From positions 3,388,156 to 3,452,155 of the forward strand of contig CP104974.1 in the NCBI GenBank assembly GCA_025452255.1: a DNA stretch of 64,000 bases, given 5' to 3'. Below, in pieces: positions 57,773-64,000 of this stretch. The notes beneath the pieces are model-generated. The model was not told the DNA's origin. It saw only the letters and a program-made list of their open reading frames with translations, and ran no database searches. The translations under genes were made by a program, and so were the position numbers. Position 1 is the first letter of the stretch, and each line of letters begins with the position of its first letter. Source of the DNA: Devosia sp. A8/3-2 (GTDB lineage Bacteria; Pseudomonadota; Alphaproteobacteria; Rhizobiales; Devosiaceae).

Positions 57773-58786
57773 TCAGCCGTTGGTAACGAGGAAGGCGATG
57801 GGGATTTGCTTGCGCTCGGGGTAGACCCGATCCCAATTCACCGCGAGGCCGAGCTCGGCATTGGTCGGAAACTCGCCGCCGACCGACGCATCAGTCCACT
57901 TGATCCCATAGGGATGCATGATGAACTGGCGACGGCTGTAGAGAATGTCCACGCCAACGCCGTTGCCCTGCTCTGGCTTGCGATCAACTTCGATCATGGG
58001 CGAAGTGGCGAGCGGGGCTTCGGTGAAGGCGAAAGCATTCTCGCCCAGCAGCAGGGTCAGGTATTCCACATCGGCTGGGTTGGCGCCGACAATGGTCTTG
58101 GCCCGGTCGGTGATCACCACGCGGTAGCCCAGATAGGTCGGGAACCGCACTTCGCCACGGGCATCCGGGATGAAGTCGATGAGGTTCTGCTTCTGGAGGC
58201 GGGTATAGACCACAGAATGCATGACGATGACCTTGAGGTCTTCGGCAGCATCGCCCATGGTCTGCTTGGCATCCAGAATGGCTTCGGCAGAGATCAGCTC
58301 GGACGCGATGACCGTGCCATCGTCGCCACCGATATCACTAACCATATCGCCGCCGTCATTGGCCACGTTGTCGAGATAGACGCCATAGGCGGTTGCCCAT
58401 GCGATCTTGTCGAATTCACGCACCCAGTACTTGCCGACACGACGTGCGATTGCCTGCATGGGGTCGGCGCCGGCCAGATCAGCGGTCAGCGAAGATGACT
58501 GCCGGGACTGCGAACGAACCTGACGAACGCCAACGTCCTTGCCGGCCGTGATCTTCTTGGGGATCAGGACCGAGTTGGGATCATCATCGCCGGGTTCAGA
58601 ATCGTCGCCGGGCAAATCCTTCCAGAACGGAATGTTGACCGTGCGGCCGCCGCCAGAGAGGAAGCTGGCCAGGTTGGGGTCAGAACGGAACACGCCGCTT
58701 TCGAAGAAAGCCGAGTTTTCCTTGGTATAGGTGTCCATGTAGTTCATGAACACTTCAGGCTGAATGACATCACTCAGACGAGTCAT
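57773..58786 (-). CDS. Major capsid protein
   Basis: A 337-residue protein: MTRLSDVIQPEVFMNYMDTY, NIPFWKDLPGDD, GVRQVRSQSRQSSSLTADLA, IVMHSVVYTRLQKQNLIDFI, YLGYRVVITDRA and a C-terminal VNWDRVYPERKQIPIAFL. This order fits phage coat proteins of the HK97-like fold found beside T7-like portals and scaffolds. It follows the scaffold gene and is followed by a terminator. The frame is intact over the whole gene. Confidence 0.85.
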   Translation of the reverse strand: MTRLSDVIQPEVFMNYMDTYTKENSAFFESGVFRSDPNLASFLSGGGRTVNIPFWKDLPGDDSEPGDDDPNSVLIPKKITAGKDVGVRQVRSQSRQSSSLTADLAGADPMQAIARRVGKYWVREFDKIAWATAYGVYLDNVANDGGDMVSDIGGDDGTVIASELISAEAILDAKQTMGDAAEDLKVIVMHSVVYTRLQKQNLIDFIPDARGEVRFPTYLGYRVVITDRAKTIVGANPADVEYLTLLLGENAFAFTEAPLATSPMIEVDRKPEQGNGVGVDILYSRRQFIMHPYGIKWTDASVGGEFPTNAELGLAVNWDRVYPERKQIPIAFLVTNG

Positions 58787-58816
58787 GGTGTTGCTCCTTG
58801 AGGGGGTGGAGCGTGG

Positions 58817-59719
58817 CTATTGGCGAAGGCTGGGGATCGTATTGGGATCGAGGCCAGCGGCCCGCATGAGCGCACGCGCTTTGTTCGGGTCGGAGCTAAT
58901 CAGCTGGCCTTGTTTGGTCAGGTTTTCGGAGCCTTTGGAGAACGGATTTTCGAGCACGCCGCCGTCGCCGGATGCGTAGCTGTCTTCGCTGAACATGTCC
59001 TTGCCCACCTTGGCCAAAGCCTTAGCGAGCTTACCGTTGAGGAGAGCCCCATCGGCAGAGATCATGCCCCCTTCCTTGAGCGCATCGGTGATGCCAAGCT
59101 GGCGAGCCGCACGGCTCATCAGTTCAACATTCCGCTTGTACCCATCGGTGTCGGGCTGGCCGAACTCCTGCACGATTTCGCTGTGGGCAGTGTCGGCCTT
59201 CTTGGTGATGCTTTCACGCATCGCATTGAAGGCATTAGCCTGCCGGCCAACGAACTTGTCGTGAAAACCCTGCGCCTGCTTTGGGGAGAGCCCCTCTTCA
59301 TGCGCCCAGTTGCGGAATTCGACGCTGAGCGTTTCGTCGTACGGGAAGTCTGGGGGCAGAGATTCCCTCGCAACCTTCAGCTCATAGCCTTCAGGTTTTT
59401 CAGGGCGGCCCAACTTGCCGTAGAACGCATTCCATTCTTCCGCAGTGGCGTCTTTGCTCGGCGGAACAAGGGCCTTGCCTACATGGGTTTCGAGCTCGCG
59501 ATGCGATTTGAACGCATCATCGAGGGAAGCCCACTTTTTAGCTTCGACTAAGGTGCGGTTCTCTGGAGCCGGGCCAGCCACCAAGTCGGTAAAGGCGGGG
59601 AGCGACCCATCGGCCCTGCCATTGTCCAAGATCGTGCGGTTGTCGTCGGCGGTTGGGGTTGGTGTCGTAACGACAGCCGCGTCCGCCCCCGGCCCATTCA
59701 CGCCATCGGCATCAGTCAT
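58817..59719 (-). CDS. Capsid assembly scaffolding protein
   Basis: A 300-residue protein with a disordered acidic N-terminus, KPEGYELKVARESLPPDF-type segment, helices (LSVEFRNWAHEEGLSPKQAQGF) and a basic C-terminal end (SSDPNKARALMRAAGLDPNTIPSL), the usual capsid-binding tail of scaffolds. It sits between the portal-side genes and the capsid gene, as in T7 gp9. Intact. It would guide shell assembly and leave before DNA packaging. Confidence 0.85.
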   Translation of the reverse strand: MTDADGVNGPGADAAVVTTPTPTADDNRTILDNGRADGSLPAFTDLVAGPAPENRTLVEAKKWASLDDAFKSHRELETHVGKALVPPSKDATAEEWNAFYGKLGRPEKPEGYELKVARESLPPDFPYDETLSVEFRNWAHEEGLSPKQAQGFHDKFVGRQANAFNAMRESITKKADTAHSEIVQEFGQPDTDGYKRNVELMSRAARQLGITDALKEGGMISADGALLNGKLAKALAKVGKDMFSEDSYASGDGGVLENPFSKGSENLTKQGQLISSDPNKARALMRAAGLDPNTIPSLRQ

Positions 59720-59755
59720 CGATTTATCCTTGAGGGATGTTGCCCCGGAGGGCGG

Positions 59756-60073
59756 TCAGGAGCCCGGAGGCTCGTAAGACGCAGCTTCGCGCCGCGCTGC
59801 TTCGACCAACCCCTCTAACTCTGCTTCTGGCAGGGTGAGGTGCTGGAGAATATGGAGAAAGGCCGAACGCCGGCCATTCTGGAAATTCGCTTCTTCGATT
59901 GTCAGGCCGCGATCTTCTGCCTGAAAGAACCCAAGATGGACGGCGAGGTCTGCGAGAACCAACTCGCTGTGATCGCCGCGCCCGAAACAGGCTTGGTATG
60001 CTGCAATCAGGCCCACCTCGGCAGACTTCGGCCCCTTGGCCGTGGCCAGCATCGCCTTAGTGCGCCAGCTCAT
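59756..60073 (-). CDS. Bbp19-like phage protein
   Basis: A 105-residue protein: IAAYQACFGRGDHSELVLADLAVHLGFF and RRSAFLHILQHLTLPEAELEGL. The Y...FG...VLADLA...RRxxFLxI pattern matches the Bbp19 family, small proteins between portal and scaffold in several podoviruses. Function unknown. Its start overlaps the portal stop by 4 bases. Intact. Confidence 0.7.
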   Translation of the reverse strand: MSWRTKAMLATAKGPKSAEVGLIAAYQACFGRGDHSELVLADLAVHLGFFQAEDRGLTIEEANFQNGRRSAFLHILQHLTLPEAELEGLVEAARREAASYEPPGS

Positions 60074-61806
60074 GCGGCTACACCCCGGCGCATGTCACCG
60101 ATAGCCTTGAGAGCGGGCGTGGCCTTGCCTGCGGCACCCGCCATCTGCTCCATGGCCATCATCGACGCCTGTTGCTCCTGCTGCTGAGCGCGACTTTCGC
60201 GAATGGCCGCGACCTCATCATCGGTCTTGAGCATCTTGCGGGGCGCGCCGCTGATCTCGCGGGCAATCTCCAGCGTTTCGCCAGTGTCCAGATTGTCCAT
60301 GATGGTCGGATCGTACTGCCCGATGCGCTCAGCCGGGCCCAGCACGCTTTCCACACCCTGCAATTCCTGCATGCGGCGGAGACGCGCCAACGGCCCAGTG
60401 AAGGAAACGCCGATATCCTTGCCAACCATTGACTGAGGCGGCTCAAGGGGCGAGCCAACCTCGAATGCGCCTTTGCGGGAAATGATATCGACCTCGCGAT
60501 CAACACCGGCCGCAATGCCAGTCTCGATCTTGGCGCCGGATGGGCCGAGCAATTCGCCCTTTTCGTTGGCCCGGATCAGCGCTTCAGTAGCAGTCATCTG
60601 CGGGTTGTCGACTAGGATCTGAAACAGGTTGGTATACATGCCCTCGCGCACAGAATTGCGCTTGAGCTCTATAATCCGCTCGGCAAAGCTCGGATCGGCG
60701 CCCGTCAACAGAGGCTGCGCCATAGCTCGCCCCTGATCATCAATGTAGCCAACGTTGATCGCGCCGGAATTGAGATTCAGGCGCTCGCGATAGATGCCCT
60801 TCCGGGTCGCCATGGGCGGTTTGACCGCCTGCTGTGCAGCTTGGGCCGCAGACTTGTTCATGACCTGAAGCATTTTGACATCGGCCAGCATCATCATTGC
60901 CGGGGACTGGCCATAGGCCGATCCGTCCGTCTGTTCCCACCACGTCACCGAATAGGGGAAGGAGCCGTAGCCGCTGGAACGCACCAGATGCTTGGTATCG
61001 ACCTCGACCCAGAAGGACGCGAAAGGCATGTGCCGTCGCTGATCGGAATACTCCCCTGCTTCCTCGCGCGGTAGAACCGCATGCATCAGGGAAACGGGCT
61101 TTTCCATTTGGCTTGGATCGTCGGCCTTGGTCTTCAACTTCTCCGAAATCGTGCCACCGGTATCCTTAAAGTACTGAGCGGCTGCTCGCGCCGAGAATTC
61201 GACAATGCGGATGTTCTTGTCGATGTCATCAAAGGCGTCGATGCCCAGATAGCACTCGATCAATGGCAGGGACTTGTAGAAGAACGGGGTCTTGACCGGG
61301 TCAACCCCACGGCGCCCTTCGTTTTCTTCGAGATACACAATGCCCGTGCCGAACACGGTCGTATTGCGGAGCCGCTTCTGGTTGGCGAGCGAGAAATTGG
61401 CCTTGGCAGAATACCGTGCCGAGAACAGATAGTCACGGAGCCGATCCTGCCATTCTTCCTCAAGGTCCGTTGCCTGACGCCCGAATGGGTCATCGTTGCT
61501 GAACGTGTGCCACTTCTGGGCACGGGGCGTGATCAAGCTTTCCATGCCGGCAGTGAGCCGATCAGCGGCCCAAGCGCCGGTCGCGTCATAGAGTTCACGA
61601 CCACGGCTCACAGCTGTTGGATTGGCCGCCAGACCAGTCATTTCCCGAGCAGCGCCGCTCAGCGCATAGGTGCCACCACCATAGTCATAGAGGTGTGACG
61701 CGGAGGGCATGTAGACCTGTGCCAGCTCGCGCCATGCGTTTTCCCAGAACGAGCGATCATAGGCCATGACCTGCTGTTGGCGGAACAGATCATCGACAAC
61801 GCCCAT
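60070..61806 (-). CDS. Portal (head-tail connector) protein
   Basis: An intact 578-residue connector of the T7 gp8 type: FWENAWRELAQVYMPSASHL, ELYDATGAWAADRLTAGMESLITPRAQKWH, NTTVFGTGIVYLEENE, TWWEQTDGSAYGQSPAMMML and MTATEALIRANEKGELLGPSG with the long central helix. Twelve copies form the channel for DNA packaging and ejection. The C-terminus is glutamine-rich (RAQQQEQQASMMAMEQMAG). Its start overlaps the upstream small gene by one base. Confidence 0.92.
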   Translation of the reverse strand: MGVVDDLFRQQQVMAYDRSFWENAWRELAQVYMPSASHLYDYGGGTYALSGAAREMTGLAANPTAVSRGRELYDATGAWAADRLTAGMESLITPRAQKWHTFSNDDPFGRQATDLEEEWQDRLRDYLFSARYSAKANFSLANQKRLRNTTVFGTGIVYLEENEGRRGVDPVKTPFFYKSLPLIECYLGIDAFDDIDKNIRIVEFSARAAAQYFKDTGGTISEKLKTKADDPSQMEKPVSLMHAVLPREEAGEYSDQRRHMPFASFWVEVDTKHLVRSSGYGSFPYSVTWWEQTDGSAYGQSPAMMMLADVKMLQVMNKSAAQAAQQAVKPPMATRKGIYRERLNLNSGAINVGYIDDQGRAMAQPLLTGADPSFAERIIELKRNSVREGMYTNLFQILVDNPQMTATEALIRANEKGELLGPSGAKIETGIAAGVDREVDIISRKGAFEVGSPLEPPQSMVGKDIGVSFTGPLARLRRMQELQGVESVLGPAERIGQYDPTIMDNLDTGETLEIAREISGAPRKMLKTDDEVAAIRESRAQQQEQQASMMAMEQMAGAAGKATPALKAIGDMRRGVAA

Positions 61807-62006
61807 TAGACACCCACCAGCGTCGTGCGGTTGATGTTCTGGCCGAAGCTGGGATCACCCAGAGGGGACGTAAGCACCGTGGCAGCCCTACCCTGCTGTT
61901 GGTCATTTGCCGCCGCTTGCTGGGCGCGGCGACGGCGAGCATCCTCGGAGTTAACCGAAGGGGTGGCGACGGTCTGTGGCATTTGTGGTTGCTGGAAGAA
62001 GCACAT
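61806..62006 (-). CDS. Small phage structural-type protein
   Basis: A 66-residue protein starting MCFFQQPQMPQTVATPSVNS, with a helix EDARRRRAQQAAANDQQQG and an ending RAATVLTSPLGD... RTTLVGV. Short MCxF-P-rich proteins ending in a TLLTGxxG...TLLG-type motif occur upstream of portals in many podoviruses. GGAGG lies 5 bases before the ATG. In the raw sequence it is in frame with the membrane protein upstream, but the strong ribosome site supports a separate start. Confidence 0.65.
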   Translation of the reverse strand: MCFFQQPQMPQTVATPSVNSEDARRRRAQQAAANDQQQGRAATVLTSPLGDPSFGQNINRTTLVGV

Positions 62007-62007
62007 G

Positions 62008-62264
62008 TCAGCCTCCAAAAGAGCGATGAGGCCAGACACGCCGGCAATAAGCGCGACTGCCCAGCCGCCATAGGCAACAGGTGGATAAAGGCTCGCCGCG
62101 ATCTGGGTCGCATAGGCTGACCCAGCGACCACAACGGCCATCTGAATTGCCCAAGGCTCCGATAGGGCAAAACCGCCTCCGAAGAGCAGCGCGCAAAACA
62201 CGATGCCATAGGCAATCGCGCTACCGAACAGCAGCTTGGTGTAGTCATCGATCATGTCAGGCAT
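62008..62264 (-). CDS. Small three-helix membrane protein, end uncertain
   Basis: MPDMIDDYTKLLFGSAIAYG begins a protein with three hydrophobic helices (LFGSAIAYGIVFCALLFGGG, IQMAVVVAGSAYATQIAASL, AYGGWAVALIAGVSGLIALL). It either fuses to the next protein or, with one base changed, ends at a TGA (62008-62010) just before that gene's ATG. No family recognised; could be a holin or exclusion protein. Start overlaps the gp13-like gene stop. Confidence 0.55.
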
Positions 62265-62748
62265 CCTTATGCGTCCAAGCCCAAAGCTCGAAAGTCTCGC
62301 CATCCCGGCCGTAGCATTCGAGATCGCATTCCTTGACCGCCCCGAGCGAGGCCATCCAGTGCCCGGCCGAGTCATGGTCCTTGAGACAGCGCGCCTCGAC
62401 ACGACGAACGCCCTCGGCAATCAGCGTGGCCGGAAAGGTCTTCGCCAGTTTAGAGAGCGCCGGCAGAGCCCGTTTGAACCGTCTGGTACCGAAGGCCCAT
62501 GCGCTGCCCAGATGGGGGATCAGCGGACTGCGCACTACGCCGATGGCGCCCACAGGCTCACCATCGAGCAGGGCAACCCGAGCAAAGCCGTTTGAATAAT
62601 AGTGGCAGAGCAATGCGGCATCGCTCATCGAGCGGTCGCCGGCCGTTGCCCTGAATTCTTTGCGGTCCCATTCCCGCATGTTGGTCCCGACAATGGATAT
62701 GTCACGGGGCGTGGACGGAATAACCTCAACCCTAGACAGGGGTAACAT
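62257..62748 (-). CDS. Internal virion protein A-like (gp13/DUF2833), GNAT-type fold
   Basis: A 163-residue protein: ATAGDRSMSDAALLCHYYSN, ARVALLDGEPVGAIGVVRSP, LGSAWAFGTRRFKRALPALS and HDSAGHWMASLGAVKECDLE, ending FELWAWTHKDA. The order (short GNAT-like fold with GxAWxFGT and a FL.xxGA motif) matches T7 gp13/DUF2833 proteins. ATG 62746-62748 (MLPLSRVEVI) is chosen over the longer frame. It could be needed for core assembly. Its acetyl-CoA site does not look complete. Confidence 0.7.
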   Translation of the reverse strand: MLPLSRVEVIPSTPRDISIVGTNMREWDRKEFRATAGDRSMSDAALLCHYYSNGFARVALLDGEPVGAIGVVRSPLIPHLGSAWAFGTRRFKRALPALSKLAKTFPATLIAEGVRRVEARCLKDHDSAGHWMASLGAVKECDLECYGRDGETFELWAWTHKDA

Positions 62749-62974
62749 CCCGTGAATTGTCGAACGTGCCGACTGGCCGCCACGCATCTCCAGCGGCGGA
62801 GCCAAGGGCGGCATAGGTGACCGAGTTATCTAGATCCATCACCAGTTTACCCTTGAGCTTGCCCCGGACATTTACATCGCCAGCGATATCGGCCAACTCA
62901 GCGGCCAAAACTTGGTGGACTGGCATCCTGTTCTTGCGGCGATGCATCCAATAGGCTTGGGCCTTGCTCACCAT
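62732..62974 (-). CDS. Conserved small phage protein
   Basis: An 80-residue protein, MVSKAQAYWMHRRKNRMPVHQ..., with a basic N-terminus and a beta-rich remainder (GDVNVRGKLKGKLVMDLDNS, WRPVGTFDNSRDVTPV). The ATG overlaps the terminase 3' end by 7 bases. Similar proteins follow the terminase in related prophages, but I know no function. Intact. Confidence 0.6.
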   Translation of the reverse strand: MVSKAQAYWMHRRKNRMPVHQVLAAELADIAGDVNVRGKLKGKLVMDLDNSVTYAALGSAAGDAWRPVGTFDNSRDVTPV

Positions 62975-64000
62975 TCCAGAATCCCTTCGTCAGCGGCGAC
63001 ACTGGTATGCTGATCCTCACGGCCACGCCCTACGGTGGCAGCGCGATAGACCGCCTCATCCTTACGGTGCCAGAGCTGGATCACTGTATCGCCACGGTCT
63101 GGTGATGAGCCAATGCGCTTCTTCTGGTCTTCCTTACTCTCAATCAGAATATCCGTGCCGCGCGGCGTCCAGCGATACGAGGTCAGTTCGGCCTCAAGCA
63201 CGGGGTCAGGCGGCAACATCAGCTTTTCATCGGTGCCGCCCTCGGGATCTAGGGCCTCTCGCACCTTCCACACCATCTCGGCGCGCAGGTTGCAAAATCC
63301 CGAGCTACCGTCATAGGTGCGAGCCCCGCTCTTGGCGGAGTAGACGATGCCATGACACGGCGTGCCTTGGTTTTCTTCCAGTTGCGTCTTTGCGCCCTCG
63401 CCCCAGCCACCGGTTAAATCGACCGACATATCTGCGTTGTCGCGGCGGAGGCGGAGCATGTGGTTGGCGACCACAACGGAGTTCTTAACGTCGACCCTCG
63501 GAATGGCTTCAAGTTCGGCAAACCAGTTGCCATCATGTAGAGAGCCGATGACCAGATTGTCCCGGCCGCCGATGGCAATATCCGCAGACAGCGCCAGCAT
63601 GCGACGGCGCTTGGTTGGAGCAGCTTTCCAACGCTCCTGTGCGACCTTCACCCACGCCGTGGGGATAACCTGCCATTCGTGATCTTCGCGACCGGCGAGG
63701 AAATCGCCATAGAGCAGCTGGCTGCAGAGCGGTTCGGGGCAGGCCTTGCAGCACCGCCCGGTATTTGGTGTCCCTGAGATATGGGTTATCGTCCAGCTTG
63801 GCCGGGATGAAGGTGCGAGACATGGCCTCGTACCATTCGCCGTCCCGCAGATATTCACTCGGGCCATCTACCCATTCGGTAATAGAGCCAACCACGATGG
63901 CCCAACGCAGCTCGCCGAGCAAAGCCGGGTGTGGATGCATTGGGTTGAGCCACGGCGCGAATTCTTCCAGTAGCCAGGCGCCGTCACCGCCACGAGGCGG
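62968..64000 (-). CDS. Terminase large subunit, C-terminal part (partial), one frame break
   Basis: The window ends inside this gene. The visible 343 residues start PPRGGDGAWLLEEFAPWLNP, the segment after the ATPase of large terminases, then YLRDTKYRAVLQGLP. After a slip near 63745 comes the RNase H-like nuclease: LALSADIAIGGRDNLVIGS (first acidic residue), NADMSVDLTGGWGEGAKTQL (second) and the C-terminal RGDTVIQLWHRKDEAVY. It packages DNA into the prohead through the portal. The ATPase half lies outside. Confidence 0.88.

Larger units (their letters stand above)
35497..64000. mobile_element. Temperate T7-like podoviral prophage inserted at dusA (left part)
   Basis: From the dusA junction to the window edge every recognisable gene is phage-type: integrase, small early-type proteins, lysis cassette, sugar-modification cassette, tail fibre, core proteins, tail tubes, capsid, scaffold, portal and terminase. 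Gene order of the virion block follows T7-like podoviruses. At least 28.5 kb is present; replication, immunity and the right attachment site are beyond the edge. Confidence 0.85.

Noticed and set aside
1..64000. Programmed frameshifting as cause of the breaks
   Set aside because: Breaks are of both signs, in unrelated genes and without shared slippery sites or downstream structures.
1..64000. tRNA or rRNA genes
   Set aside because: No TTCGA-type T-loops with cloverleaf context were noticed in the gaps, and the phage target is dusA, not a tRNA.

Overview
The window is a piece of an alphaproteobacterial chromosome, most likely Hyphomicrobiales and Devosia-like. The signs are high GC, the rpiA-DUF2059-glutathione reductase neighbourhood, a DUF2865 protein and a PleC/DivJ/PdhS-type histidine kinase; genus is an inference. 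About 35.5 kb of host backbone is followed by the left part of a large prophage that runs off the right edge.

Host part (1-35.5 kb): the end of a TetR-type regulator with an MFP-RND efflux operon; a Phd/Doc toxin-antitoxin pair with its own operator repeats; an ArsR regulator coupled to an Atm1-type ABC exporter; a minus-strand run of a LysM protein, citramalate synthase, three tandem GFA-family genes and cysS; a fumarylacetoacetase-like enzyme; DUF2865; gltX and nadE; an outer-membrane barrel; class II DAHP synthase; glutathione reductase, DUF2059 and rpiA; L,D-transpeptidase; moaA; VOC, Lrp/AsnC and nuclease genes; a sensor kinase; a solitary HigA antitoxin; the cobT/cobS pair; a retroviral-type aspartic protease; and dusA.

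Prophage part (about 35.5 kb to the end): a tyrosine integrase lies divergently against the 5' end of dusA, the known site of dusA-associated integrases. The structural genes are all on the minus strand, so in transcription order (right to left) they run: terminase, gp13-like, small proteins, portal, Bbp19-like, scaffold, capsid, structural proteins, tail tubular A and B, gp14-like, an 828-residue core protein with a lytic transglycosylase domain, a roughly 1000-residue core protein, and tail fibre. This is a T7-like podovirus virion module in a temperate element. Between the tail fibre and the lysis genes sit a Wzx-like flippase, a GT4 glycosyltransferase and a Wzy-like polymerase, which look like an O-antigen or capsule conversion cassette. 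The right end, repressor, replication genes and attR lie outside the window.

Quality warning: the sequence carries at least 50 single-base frame breaks, often in or near short homopolymers. They hit essential genes such as cysS and gltX, and sometimes occur as compensating pairs. I read them as sequencing or consensus errors, not gene decay, and give whole-gene spans across the breaks. The stretch 56.5-61.8 kb is nearly free of them.
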